DNA of 64,000 nt from Bin16 sp965206315 (GCA_965206315.1 OZ242210.1:2294001-2358000); one strand, 5' to 3'. Numbered from the stretch's first letter, positions 52,654 to 61,095 are shown. Translations and numbers: made by a program. Notes: generated by a model not told the origin, from the letters alone.

Positions 52654-52676
52654 CCTAGGGGGAACTCACGCGCAGA

Positions 52677-52859
52677 TTGCGAAAGCTGGGCTGCATCTTC
52701 GTTCGTCAGGCACGTGGCAGTCATGAGATATGGGCGAACGACAGAACGGGCGCCACTTCGCCTATACCCCGCCACGGCAACCGTGATCTGAAGCAGGGAG
52801 CGCTTCTCAGGATCATCGGCAACCTGGGTATCTCCAAAGAGGAACTGGATAACGCATAA
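52677..52859 (+). CDS. HicA-family toxin (first HicAB module)
   Basis: 60 residues from TTG at 52677. The HicA dsRBD-like core L-R-K-L-G-C-I-F-V-R-Q-A-R-G-S-H-E-I-W has the catalytic His in G-S-H; C terminus L-L-R-I-I-G-N-L-G-I-S-K-E-E-L. The frame is open upstream to 52659 and the extra L-T-R-R residues look like HicA, so the real start may be a few codons earlier. It lies just after hicB. HicA is an mRNA interferase. Confidence 0.75.
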   Translation: MRKLGCIFVRQARGSHEIWANDRTGATSPIPRHGNRDLKQGALLRIIGNLGISKEELDNA

Positions 52860-52948
52860 AGCACGTCCATCCTCGTCGTTCCGGCGCTGTAGCGCGCAAC
52901 GTCGCAGCCTTCATCCCTGATCCTGTCATCCTGTTCATCGATGTTGAT

Positions 52949-54124
52949 TCATCCCCCCGGCGCGTGGTACTCGAACACCTTGGCTACAGCCGCTGCCTCG
53001 CTCACGAGCGCGGGCACGTCCAGCCGCGCCTCGTGCTCCGCGATCTGCTCCGGCCTGACGGCGGTCGCCGGCGACCGCGGCACGAACAGCGTGCAGCAGT
53101 CCTCGTCCGGCAGGATCGACGTCTCGTACGTCCCGATCGCCTGCGCTTGGTCGATGATCTCGCTCTTGTCGAGGCCCACCAGCGGGCGCAGTATCGGCAT
53201 CGACGCGGCCTCGTCGACCGTTGCGATGTTGCGCAGTGTCTGCGAGCCGACCTGCCCCAGGCTCTCGCCCGTTACAAGCGCCTGCGCTCCCTCCCGCGCC
53301 GCGATCGCCTCGGCGATGCGCACCATGAAGCGACGGTACGCGATGACGCGCAGCGGGCCGGGGACCTCCAGTATCACGCGGCGCTGCACATCGGCGAACG
53401 GCACGAGGTGCAGGCGGGTGTCGTACTGCCACGCGTTGAGCGACTCCGCGAGCTCCTTGGCCTTGTCGCGTGAACGCCCTTCCACGAGCGGGAAGGCGTG
53501 GAAGTGGACGAGCACCGCCTTGCAGCCGCGCCGCATCATGCGCCACGCGGCAACCGGCGAATCGATGCCTCCCGACATCATCACCGCGACTTTGCCGCCG
53601 GTGCCGACGGGCAGGCCGCCCGCGCCGCGATAGTCGTCCGCGTAGACGAACGCGTCGTCGCGCCCCACCACCACGCGGAAGTCGGCCTCCGGGTGTGCGA
53701 GGTCGACGCGCGCGCCGGTTGCCTCGCGTATCTCGTCGCCGAGGCGCACGTTGAGGTCGTGGGAGGTGAGGGGAAACGTCTTGTCGGTCCGGTTCGCCGA
53801 GATGCGGAACGTGTCGAAGGAACGTGCGCCCGCCGTCTCGCCGAGCAGAGCGGAGATGTGCGCGTACTCGGGCTCGGTGCGGGCGGCGAGGCTGAACTTC
53901 ACCGCGCCGAACACCGTCGCTGTTCGCGCACGGACAGACTCCCAGTCCGCTTCGGGCGCGAGGCGCATCCGCACCAGCATGCGCGTTGCCCAGACGCGCT
54001 CGACGCCGAGCCCGGTGGTCGCTCGTTCGAGGTTCTCGACGAGACGTCGCACGAACATGGGTTGGTTCTTGCCCTTCAGCCCGATCTCATGGAACCGGAC
54101 GAGCACGTCACGCGGCTGCTGCAC
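52949..54124 (-). CDS. thiI: ThiI, tRNA 4-thiouridine sulfurtransferase (no rhodanese domain)
   Basis: 391 residues from GTG at 54124. THUMP-containing N-terminal half (ferredoxin-like plus THUMP), then the PP-loop V-M-M-S-G-G-I-D-S-P-V-A-A and C-terminal P-D-E-D-C-C-T-L-F. Activates tRNA U8 by adenylation for sulfur insertion; many bacterial ThiI proteins lack the rhodanese domain, and sulfur then comes from another donor. The longer frame to 54184 is open, but those residues (K-C-L-R-G-N-D-G) are translated family-B repeat, so I use the GTG before Q-Q-P-R-D. Confidence 0.9.
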   Translation of the reverse strand: MQQPRDVLVRFHEIGLKGKNQPMFVRRLVENLERATTGLGVERVWATRMLVRMRLAPEADWESVRARTATVFGAVKFSLAARTEPEYAHISALLGETAGARSFDTFRISANRTDKTFPLTSHDLNVRLGDEIREATGARVDLAHPEADFRVVVGRDDAFVYADDYRGAGGLPVGTGGKVAVMMSGGIDSPVAAWRMMRRGCKAVLVHFHAFPLVEGRSRDKAKELAESLNAWQYDTRLHLVPFADVQRRVILEVPGPLRVIAYRRFMVRIAEAIAAREGAQALVTGESLGQVGSQTLRNIATVDEAASMPILRPLVGLDKSEIIDQAQAIGTYETSILPDEDCCTLFVPRSPATAVRPEQIAEHEARLDVPALVSEAAAVAKVFEYHAPGG

Positions 54125-54466
54125 CCTGGCGCTTCTCCTGTTCCCGTCATTCCCACGAAGACACTTCATCCAAAACCGGCTCATTTCGGCTCATCCGGCA
54201 GGATTCACTCGTAAACAGGGCCTCCGGCGTGAGCCTCCGGGGGTTCAACCGGCTCATTTTCACGCGAAATCCGAGCCCTTGTGAGCCCTTTGAGCCTGCC
54301 TCCTCGCTGTCCGGCCGGGGCTCCCGCGCAGCAGGGGACCGCCGACAGGACCATGGTACGGAAGCGGAGCGCGACCGCGAAAGGGGCGGGTGTCGCCGAA
54401 AGGCGCTTATGCCTGTCATGCTGAGCGGAGCCGGAGGCGGAGTCGCAATATCTCTCGGGCGCGGCC
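54125..54466. other. 342-base gap upstream of thiI
   Basis: Contains a truncated family-B unit (about 54145-54165), short GAGCC/GGCTC-type repeats (about 54180-54300) and a half 105-bp palindromic element (54415-54461) running up to the second HicB gene. No gene supported. The thiI promoter must lie here but no clear -35/-10 pair is seen. Confidence 0.6.
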
Positions 54467-54916
54467 TCAGGCGGCCCGGTCCTCGACCACGAGGTTGCGC
54501 CCGACCGCCCGGAGCGCCTTCATCACCGAGCTGATGTGGGAGCGGTGGTCGGGGTCCACCAGCTTCCGCACTGCGGACTCGCTGACGCCGAGGCGTTCCC
54601 CGAGCGCAACGTTGGTGATGCGCTGCTCCCGCATCGCCGTATAGAGCGCCAGCTTTGCCGCAACGATGGGGGGTACGGAGATCAGTACTTGCCCCTCTTC
54701 GAGTGGGCCTGGAACGGGGATGTCTCTGCGGGTCTCGACGTGCATTCCCAAGGCAACTTCGAGGCAGTCCTCGGCCATCGCTACCGCCTCTTCCCATGAC
54801 CACCCCCCCGTGTTGGCCCCGTACACGTCCGGGAAGGTCACGTTGTACGCTTCTCTCCCGGACACTCGTGCTTCTTCCTCATCCCGGACGATATTGCAAG
54901 GATAGGCGTAGCGCAT
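54467..54916 (-). CDS. HicB-type antitoxin with helix-turn-helix (second HicAB module)
   Basis: 149 residues. HicB partner fold in the first 70 residues (Y-N-V-T-F-P-D-V-Y-G-A-N-T-G-G-W-S-W-E-E-A), then a C-terminal HTH: R-I-T-N-V-A-L-G-E-R-L-G-V-S-E-S-A-V-R-K-L-V. The HTH should bind the operator of the module, perhaps the inverted repeat at 55135-55158. It begins three bases after the stop of the frameshifted hicA. Confidence 0.85.
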   Translation of the reverse strand: MRYAYPCNIVRDEEEARVSGREAYNVTFPDVYGANTGGWSWEEAVAMAEDCLEVALGMHVETRRDIPVPGPLEEGQVLISVPPIVAAKLALYTAMREQRITNVALGERLGVSESAVRKLVDPDHRSHISSVMKALRAVGRNLVVEDRAA

Positions 54917-54919
54917 CGT

Positions 54920-55125
54920 CTACAGCTCCCTTCTGTCTATCTGCAGGTCTTTCAGCATCGCTGCCAGGGTGCCTGTGGGGATCTCGCCGTGCGGAACGGT
55001 CGTGCTGTACATCCCGACCCGCACCATGCCGTGGCTGCCCTTACCGCGGCTGGCGGCAAATCGAAATCCAGCCTCTGCCTGCGAGCATAGCGGCGGACCC
55101 GCCTGACGAACTCCCTGTCGTTCAC
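54920..55125 (-). pseudogene. hicA toxin split by a one-base frameshift
   Basis: The N-terminal part V-N-D-R-E-F-V-R-R-V-R-R-Y-A-R-R-Q-R-L-D-F-D is in one frame. The remainder, A-A-S-R-G-K-G-S-H-G-M-V-R-V-G, then T-V-P-H-G-E-I-P and L-K-D-L-Q-I, is in another. Adding one T at the TTT run (55058-55060 on the plus strand as AAA) restores a 68-residue HicA with the G-S-H motif. Thus it is either a natural inactivation, an assembly error at a homopolymer, or frameshifted expression. Start taken as GTG at 55125. Confidence 0.8.
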
Positions 55126-55134
55126 ACTGCAAGA

Positions 55135-55158
55135 GCATCGCACCTTTAAGTGCGATGC
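55135..55158. promoter_or_regulatory. Inverted repeat upstream of the second hicA
   Basis: GCATCGCAC, 6 bases, GTGCGATGC: 9-bp perfect arms 10 bases before the hicA start. Likely an autoregulatory operator for the HicAB module, with the HTH-containing HicB as the candidate binder. Confidence 0.6.
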
Positions 55159-55276
55159 TGCAACCGGCCCTTGTTCCTATCCTGTCGATCCTGTGCATCG
55201 ATGTTGAGTATCTCCCCCGAAAACGTCCCGTATCACGCGTGGCGCGCAGCGGTGGGTATGGGATAATCGAACTACG

Positions 55277-56299
55277 ATGGCAGATGCGGAACTGCAGATC
55301 GACCTCCCGGATGCGCCGGCAGATTCGCTGACCACGGAAGACCTGCTGGACATCTACGCCACCATGCTCCTCGTCCGCACGCTGGACGAGCGGGTGTGGG
55401 CGATGAACCGGCAGGGCAAGGCGGCCATCGTCGCATCGAGCCAGGGCCACGAGGCCGCGCAGCTCGCCTCCGTCTGGGCGCTCCGGAAGAACGCGCCGGA
55501 CTTCTTCTGCTTCACCTACTACCGCGATCTTGCAGTAACGACAGCTCTCGGCCTAACGGCGGAGGAGTCGTTGCGGGGCTTCCTCGCGCGGGATGGCGAA
55601 CCGCTCTCCGGCGCCCGCCAGTTCCCCCAGCACGGGGCTGCCCCGGAGCTGAAGTTCATCAACCACTCCAACGTCATCGGCACGCACGTTCCCCAGGCCG
55701 TCGGTTGGGCGCTCGGGGCGAAGATGCGCGGCGAGGACACCGTCGTGGCGTGCTTCTTCGGCGACGGCACGACGAGCCAGGGCGAGGTGCACGAGGCGAT
55801 GAACTTCGCCTCCATCCACAAACTGCCCATCGTCTTCTTCGTGGAGAACAACAAGTACGCCATCTCCGTTCCCATGTCGCGCCAGATGGCCATCGAGCGG
55901 TACGCGCTGCGGGCCGAGGGGTACGCGATGCCGGGCACGACGGTCGACGGCACCGACGTGCGCGCCTCGTACCAGGCGGCTTCGACCGCAGTGCAACTCG
56001 CGGCGATGGGCGGTGGGCCGAGCATCGTCGAGTTCGACGTGGAGCGTTATCTGCCGCACACGAGCGACGACGACGACACCGTCTACCGGGACCCCGCCGA
56101 GATAGAAGAGGCCCGGAAGCGCGACCCGCTGGAGAAACTCCACTCGCTGCTCTCCGGCACGGGCTTGCTCTCCGAGGAGCGCGACGCAGCGATGAAGAAG
56201 CGGGCGCGCGATGAGGTGAATGTGGCGACCGACGCCGCGGAGGCCGCGCCGTTCCCCAGCGACGAGGACGTGTTCCGCCACGTGACGAGCGAGACGTAG
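55277..56299 (+). CDS. 2-Oxoacid dehydrogenase E1 component, alpha subunit
   Basis: 340 residues. The thiamine diphosphate motif G-D-G-T-T-S-Q-G-E-V-H-E-A-M-N-F-A...V-E-N-N (about 162-192) is intact. S-S-Q-G-H-E-A-A-Q near the N terminus and a Y-R-D-P-A-E-I C-terminal region fit the branched-chain/acetoin-type or PDH E1-alpha proteins. First gene of an E1-alpha, E1-beta, E2 operon: the next gene follows after two bases. No E3 gene is here. The 2-oxoacid substrate (pyruvate or a branched-chain 2-oxoacid) is not settled. Confidence 0.92.
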   Translation: MADAELQIDLPDAPADSLTTEDLLDIYATMLLVRTLDERVWAMNRQGKAAIVASSQGHEAAQLASVWALRKNAPDFFCFTYYRDLAVTTALGLTAEESLRGFLARDGEPLSGARQFPQHGAAPELKFINHSNVIGTHVPQAVGWALGAKMRGEDTVVACFFGDGTTSQGEVHEAMNFASIHKLPIVFFVENNKYAISVPMSRQMAIERYALRAEGYAMPGTTVDGTDVRASYQAASTAVQLAAMGGGPSIVEFDVERYLPHTSDDDDTVYRDPAEIEEARKRDPLEKLHSLLSGTGLLSEERDAAMKKRARDEVNVATDAAEAAPFPSDEDVFRHVTSET

Positions 56300-56301
56300 C
56301 G

Positions 56302-57285
56302 ATGGCAGTGGTCACGGTTATAGAGGCGATACGCGACGCGATGCGCGAGGAGATGGAGCGCGACGGGTCCGTGTTCGTGATGGGCGAGGACGTGGGCCGC
56401 AGGGGCGGCGTCTTCCTGGCCACGAAGGACTTCCTGGACGAGTTCGGTGAAGGGCGCGTCGTCGACACGCCGCTCGCCGAGGCGTCGATAGCCGGCATCG
56501 CGGTCGGAGCGGCGTTGTCCGGCCTGCGCCCCATCGCGGAGGTGCAGTTCGCGGACTTCATCTGGCCGACGGTGAACCAGATGATCGGCGAGGCCGCGCG
56601 CATCCGCTACGGCTCCAACGGGAAGCTGAACGTGCCGATGGTGCTGCGCTCTCCCTACGGCGGACACGTGCGCGGCGGGCTCTACCACTCCCAGAGCGTC
56701 GAGTCGTACTTCGCGCACACGCCCGGGCTGAAGGTGGTCGCCCCTGCGACGCCGTACGACGCGAAGGGCCTGCTGAAGGCCGCGATCCGCGACGACGACC
56801 CCGTCATCGTGCTCGAGCACAAGCGCACGTACCGCTCGGTGCGCGGCGAGACGCCGGACGAGGACTACGTCGTGCCCATCGGCTCCGCGGAGGTGAAGCG
56901 CGAGGGGACCGACGCCTCGATCATCACGTACGGCCTCACGCTCCACTACTCGCTGCAGGCGGCTGCCGAACTGGAGAACGAGGGCGTGAGCGTCGAGGTC
57001 GTCGACCTCCGCACGCTGCGTCCGCTCGACACGGAGACAGTGCTGGAGTCGGTGCGCAAGACGAGCAAGGCGCTCGTGGTGCACGAGGACAACGCCGCCG
57101 TGTCGGTCGGGTCGGAGGTGAGCGCGCTCATCGCTGAACACGCATTCGAGTACCTGGACGCGCCGGTGATGCGCTGCGCGGGGCCGGAGATACCGGCGAT
57201 GCCGTTCGCGCCCACGTTGGAGGCGGCGTACATGCCCACGGCGGAGAAGATAGCGGCCAAACTCAGAGAACTGGTGGCGTACTGA
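56302..57285 (+). CDS. 2-Oxoacid dehydrogenase E1 component, beta subunit
   Basis: 327 residues. Transketolase pyrimidine domain with V-M-G-E-D-V-G-R-R-G-G-V-F and D-T-P-L-A-E-A-S-I-A-G-I-A-V-G-A-A; a central P-Y-G-G-H-V-R-G-G-L-Y-H-S-Q-S-V-E segment and the C-terminal transketolase domain with D-L-R-T-L-R-P-L-D. Forms the alpha2beta2 E1 with the upstream subunit. E2 starts 3 bases after its stop. Confidence 0.94.
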   Translation: MAVVTVIEAIRDAMREEMERDGSVFVMGEDVGRRGGVFLATKDFLDEFGEGRVVDTPLAEASIAGIAVGAALSGLRPIAEVQFADFIWPTVNQMIGEAARIRYGSNGKLNVPMVLRSPYGGHVRGGLYHSQSVESYFAHTPGLKVVAPATPYDAKGLLKAAIRDDDPVIVLEHKRTYRSVRGETPDEDYVVPIGSAEVKREGTDASIITYGLTLHYSLQAAAELENEGVSVEVVDLRTLRPLDTETVLESVRKTSKALVVHEDNAAVSVGSEVSALIAEHAFEYLDAPVMRCAGPEIPAMPFAPTLEAAYMPTAEKIAAKLRELVAY

Positions 57286-57287
57286 AC

Positions 57288-59351
57288 ATGATCAGGATCA
57301 TCGAACTGCCGCAGGTGGGCGAATCGGTGACGGAGGGCGTCATCGGCAAGTGGCTCGTGGAGCCGGGGCAGCACGTCGAGAGATACGACCCCCTCGTCGA
57401 GGTCGTCACCGACAAGGTGAGCATGGAGGCGCCGTCGCCGTACACGGGCGTGTTCGTCCGTGCACTCGCCGAAGAGGGCGAGACCGTGCCGATGGGCCAG
57501 CCGATCTGCGAGATGGAGGTGGAGGACGAGGAATCCCCCGTCGTTCCTGCGGAGGCAGGAACCTCGCAGCCCGAGTCCGCAGCATCTTCTGCCCCCTCCC
57601 TCTTTGAGATCGAGGCCGAGGGCGAACCCGCAGCGGACGATGCGGAAGACGCCCCCGCTGAGACGGAAGACGCCGGACGTGTCGGCGGCGCATGGGCGAT
57701 GCCAGCCGCGCAAGGCGCGGACGCGCCCAGCGCCGGCGTACCAGAGGCCGGGCCGGGCGAGGAAGCCGAGCATCACACGTTCGAGTTCATGGACAGCGTC
57801 CGCAGCGTCGGCCCGACCGGCTCAGGGGAACGCGGAGAGGGACGCCCCGACGCGCTGCAGGAGCAGGCGCTCGCCGAACGAGAGCACGAGACCGTGGCGC
57901 CGAGCGTCGCGGAGCCGGACCGCAGTCACGTCATATCGCCGCTGGTCGCGAGGCTGTCGGCGCAGTACGGCATAGACCTGTCGGCGGTCCGGGGCACCGG
58001 CACCGGAGGCCGGATCACGAGCAAGGACCTGCTCGAAGCAGTCAGCCGCATGACTTCCGGGCCACAGGAGGCCGAGGCAGAGGAGGCCACCGGAGAAGAA
58101 CCGGAAGCGGCTGCGGAGGGTGCGCCTGAGGAGGAGGCGGAGGTTGAGCCGGCAAGCCCCGTCATCCCCGCACAGGCGGGGATCTTAGGTGGCCAAGCCA
58201 CACGTGCGGGGGCAGCGCACGAGGAGCCAGCGGGGCCGGTGGAGGGCTTGGAAGCGCCTGCGGAAGCTGAAACCGAGGCCGTAACGGAGCAGCCCGCGTT
58301 TGGGGAAACGACAGAAGACGTCGAGGAGGAGACAGCCGAGCAGCCTCTGTTCGAGGAGGACATCGAGCAAGCGTTGGACGCTGCTGAGGAAGAGGCGGCG
58401 TCTGAGGAAGCGGAGGAAGAGCAAGCGGAGGACGCGGCGCAGCCTGCAGTCGAGGACGAGTCGGCAAGTCCCGTCATTCCCGCACAGGCGGGAATCCAGG
58501 GTGACCGTGAGGTCACACGTGCGGGGGCAGCGCACGAAGAGGGATTGGGGTTTGTGCAGGACTCGGAGGCGGGCGTTACTTCAGGGGTTGCACAGGAAGC
58601 CGAAGAGGAACCCGCGGAGGAGGAGCCAGCGGTAGCCGCCGCCGCGGCAGCAGACACCTCCGTGATGCCCCTGACGCCTGTCCGCCGCATCATCGCCGAG
58701 CACATGGCCCGCTCCTCCCGCGAGATACCCGCCGCGTGGTCGATGGTGGAGGTGGACGTTACCCGGCTCGTGCGGACGCGGGACGCGCTCAAGGCCGCGT
58801 TCGAGACCCAGCATGGCATACCGCTGACCTACCTGCCGTTCGCTGCAGCTGCGGTCGCCGCAGCCCTGCGGGAGCACCCCCGCCTTAACGCGCGCTGGGA
58901 CGACGGCCACATCACCCTCAATAACCGTGTCAACCTCGCGGTCGCGGTTGCGACCGAGGCGGGACTGATGGTGCCCGTCCTGCGCGACGCCGACACGCTC
59001 ACCATCGCGGCCATCGCCGCCGAACTGCGCCGCCTGTCCGACGGCGCGCGGGCGGGGACGCTCGGCATCGAGGACGTGCAGGGCGGCACCTTCACGCTCA
59101 ACAACACCGGGGCGCTCGGCTCCGTGGTCTCCGTGCCCATCATCAACCACCCGCAGGCCGCGATCATGACGACGGAGGCCATCGTGAAGCGTCCGGTGGT
59201 CGTCGAGGGCGACGCCATCGCCGTGCGCTCGATGATGAACCTCTGCATCACCTTCGACCACCGCGTCTGCGACGGCGCGGAGGCTGCCGCGTTCCTCAGC
59301 GCGGTCAAGGCCCGCCTCGAAGTCATCGACGAGAGCATCGGCCTCGGGTAG
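57288..59351 (+). CDS. Dihydrolipoamide acyltransferase (E2) with repeat-derived linker segments
   Basis: 687 residues, longer than usual. Lipoyl domain (1-80) with lipoyl Lys in V-T-D-K-V-S-M-E; peripheral-subunit-binding domain (about 222-258: V-A-R-L-S-A-Q-Y-G-I-D-L); catalytic domain (about 465-680) ending in D-H-R-V-C-D-G-A with the catalytic His and Asp. The Ala/Glu-rich linkers contain three in-frame repeat inserts: S-P-V-V-P-A-E-A-G-T (about 84-94), S-P-V-I-P-A-Q-A-G-I-L (about 289-312) and S-P-V-I-P-A-Q-A-G-I-Q (about 393-417). Needs lipoate; lipB is 3.5 kb downstream. Confidence 0.94.
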   Translation: MIRIIELPQVGESVTEGVIGKWLVEPGQHVERYDPLVEVVTDKVSMEAPSPYTGVFVRALAEEGETVPMGQPICEMEVEDEESPVVPAEAGTSQPESAASSAPSLFEIEAEGEPAADDAEDAPAETEDAGRVGGAWAMPAAQGADAPSAGVPEAGPGEEAEHHTFEFMDSVRSVGPTGSGERGEGRPDALQEQALAEREHETVAPSVAEPDRSHVISPLVARLSAQYGIDLSAVRGTGTGGRITSKDLLEAVSRMTSGPQEAEAEEATGEEPEAAAEGAPEEEAEVEPASPVIPAQAGILGGQATRAGAAHEEPAGPVEGLEAPAEAETEAVTEQPAFGETTEDVEEETAEQPLFEEDIEQALDAAEEEAASEEAEEEQAEDAAQPAVEDESASPVIPAQAGIQGDREVTRAGAAHEEGLGFVQDSEAGVTSGVAQEAEEEPAEEEPAVAAAAAADTSVMPLTPVRRIIAEHMARSSREIPAAWSMVEVDVTRLVRTRDALKAAFETQHGIPLTYLPFAAAAVAAALREHPRLNARWDDGHITLNNRVNLAVAVATEAGLMVPVLRDADTLTIAAIAAELRRLSDGARAGTLGIEDVQGGTFTLNNTGALGSVVSVPIINHPQAAIMTTEAIVKRPVVVEGDAIAVRSMMNLCITFDHRVCDGAEAAAFLSAVKARLEVIDESIGLG
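57540..57568. repeat. Family-B repeat inside the E2 gene (insert 1)
   Basis: Identical over about 28 bases to the intergenic copy at 20930-20957. It lies in frame just after the lipoyl domain and encodes V-V-P-A-E-A-G-T-S. Confidence 0.9.
58151..58223. repeat. Extended family-B repeat inside the E2 gene (insert 2)
   Basis: CCGTCATCCCCGCACAGGCG then GGTGGCC, CACACGTGCGGGGGCAG and CGCACGAG. It resembles the intergenic copy at about 46609-46672 and insert 3, and lies in the linker between the binding and catalytic domains. Confidence 0.88.
58463..58538. repeat. Extended family-B repeat inside the E2 gene (insert 3)
   Basis: Same family as insert 2 but with GTGACCGTGAGGTCAC in the middle, as in the tandem units at 36182-36598. 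It is three bases longer than insert 2 over the matched core, so the frame is kept. Confidence 0.88.
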
Positions 59352-59363
59352 AGCCTTCTTCAT

Positions 59364-59468
59364 TGTCATGTTGAGCGGAGCCGGAGGCGGAGTCGAAACA
59401 TCTCTCGGGGAGCGTTCGCGAGTGTGGTGCGTCTCCCGAGAGATTCCTCGGCTCCGCTCGGAATGACA
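59364..59468. mobile_element. 105-bp imperfect palindromic element (copy 2)
   Basis: TGTCATGTTGAGCGGAGCCG at one end and CGGCTCCGCTCGGAATGACA at the other, exactly as long as copy 1 at 7789-7893. It starts 13 bases after the E2 stop. Confidence 0.72.
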
Positions 59469-59475
59469 GTATTGG

Positions 59476-59655
59476 CTCCCCTCTCCTGAGGGAGAGGGCA
59501 ACGCGCTTCAGCGCGTGGGTGAGGGCCCTGCGTGTGGCGTGTGGGGCAGTCCGTCGTTCCTGCGCTTCAGCGCGCGCGGAGAGCAGGAACCTCACCTCGG
59601 GGTGTCTTGTCCCTTCCCCCTTGATGGGGGAAGGTTAGGATGGGGGTGAGGTCAC
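59476..59655. repeat. Repeat cluster (families A, B, D) before the AICARFT gene
   Basis: Family A at about 59476-59527, a family-B copy interrupted by a GCG-rich insert (about 59551-59595) and family D at about 59611-59650. Together with the 105-bp element they fill the 330-base gap 59352-59681. No gene seen. Confidence 0.8.
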
Positions 59656-59681
59656 TTGATTCTCGATAACGAGGAGTAACG

Positions 59682-60857
59682 ATGCCTGAGTCCGACATTA
59701 CGCTGCGCTACGGGATGAACCCGCACCAGACCCCCGCGAGGGCGTTCGTCGAGCAGGGCGCGCTCCCGTTCGAGGTCCGCAACGGCTCGCCCGGCTTCAT
59801 CAACCTGCTGGACGCGCTCAACTCGTGGCAGCTCGTCCGCGAGCTCCGCGCCGCCACCGGTATGCCCGCTGCGGCCTCGTTCAAGCACGTCAGCCCGGCA
59901 GGAGCGGCAGTCGGCGTGCCGCTGAGCGACACCCTCGCGCAGGCGTACTTCGTCGACGGGTCGTCCCTCTCACCGCTTGCGGCCGCCTATGCCCGCGCGC
60001 GTGGCGCCGACCGCGTCTCGTCGTTCGGCGACTGGATCGCCCTCTCGGACGTGGTCGACGAGCCCACGGCCCGCCTGATACGCCGCGAGGTGTCGGACGG
60101 CATCATCGCACCCGGCTTCACGTCGGAGGCTGCGGAACTGCTCGCCGCCAAACAGGGCGGACGCTACTGCATCTTGGAGGCCGACCCAGCCTACGAGCCG
60201 CCGGACGAGGAGACGCGCACCGTCTTCGGCGTGCGGATGCGGCAGGCGCGCAACGACGCCTCCGACTGGGCCGCGCAGCTCGCCAACGTCACCGGCGCGG
60301 ACGGTGGGCTGCACGAGTCCGCGCAGCGCGACCTCACCGTCGCGCTAGTCACGCTCAAGTACACGCAGTCGAACTCGATGTGCCTCGCGCTTGACGGGCA
60401 GGTCATCGGCAACGGGGCAGGGCAGCAGTCGCGCATCCACTGCACCCGGCTCGCCGCGAGCAAGGCGGACACCTGGTGGCTGCGCCAGCATCCCGCGACG
60501 CTGGGCCTGCCGTTCAGGGAGGGCATCGGACGCCCCGAGCGCGACAATGCCGTCGACGGCTTCCTGCGCGATGACCTCGCCCCCGCCGAGGACGAGGTGT
60601 GGCGTGCCGCGTTCGCGGAGGTCCCGCAACGGCTCACCCCTGCGGAGCGTCGCGAGTGGCTCGACTCGCTCACCGGCGTCTCGATGGCCTCCGACGCCTT
60701 CATCCCGTTCCGCGACAACATCGACCGCGCGGCGATGAGCGGCGTGAAGTACGTCGTGCAGCCCGGCGGCTCCGTCCGCGACGACGACGTCGCCGCCGCC
60801 TGCGCCGAGTACGGCATCGCCATGGCCATCAGCGGCGTCCGCCTCTTCCACCACTAG
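59682..60857 (+). CDS. Stand-alone AICAR formyltransferase (PurH C-terminal domain)
   Basis: 391 residues. Starts L-R-Y-G-M-N-P-H-Q-T-P-A-R-A-F; contains the catalytic S-F-K-H-V-S-P-A-G, D-W-I-A-L-S-D, and K-Y-T-Q-S-N-S-M-C. These are the AICAR transformylase elements of PurH. The N-terminal MGS-type IMP cyclohydrolase domain is absent and no separate one is next to it, so the last purine step must be coded elsewhere. Uses 10-formyl-THF, which Fhs (37107-38735) can supply. Confidence 0.92.
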   Translation: MPESDITLRYGMNPHQTPARAFVEQGALPFEVRNGSPGFINLLDALNSWQLVRELRAATGMPAAASFKHVSPAGAAVGVPLSDTLAQAYFVDGSSLSPLAAAYARARGADRVSSFGDWIALSDVVDEPTARLIRREVSDGIIAPGFTSEAAELLAAKQGGRYCILEADPAYEPPDEETRTVFGVRMRQARNDASDWAAQLANVTGADGGLHESAQRDLTVALVTLKYTQSNSMCLALDGQVIGNGAGQQSRIHCTRLAASKADTWWLRQHPATLGLPFREGIGRPERDNAVDGFLRDDLAPAEDEVWRAAFAEVPQRLTPAERREWLDSLTGVSMASDAFIPFRDNIDRAAMSGVKYVVQPGGSVRDDDVAAACAEYGIAMAISGVRLFHH

Positions 60858-60864
60858 GTGCTCC

Positions 60865-61095
60865 CCCGTCGTTCCTGCGAAGGCAGGAACCCCGCCTGGT
60901 GTAGGGGCGTCCCTCGTGGGCGCCCGGCTTGACCCACCTCTCCCTTGGGGAGGGTCGACGCGCTTGCGCGGCGGGTGAGGGTGACCGGTGCGCTGGATGG
61001 ACACCTGGTGTAGGGGCGTCCCTTGTTTGCGCCCTGCCTGACCCCTCTCCGCCAGGAGAGGCCCGCGCCTTCAGCGCGTGGGTGAGGGCGGATCC
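60865..61095. repeat. Repeat cluster between the AICARFT and MBL genes
   Basis: Family B at 60869-60893, family E (CCTGGTGTAGGGGCGTCCCT) at about 60895-60926 and again at about 61010-61035, family A at about 60936-60985 and a diverged family A at about 61044-61090. The gap 60858-61141 has no other features except an AGGAGG before the next ATG. Confidence 0.8.

Noticed and set aside
57540..58538. The P-A-Q-A-G-I motifs as a sorting or lipid-attachment signal of E2
   Set aside because: They coincide base for base with intergenic repeats and have no sorting context in a cytosolic enzyme.
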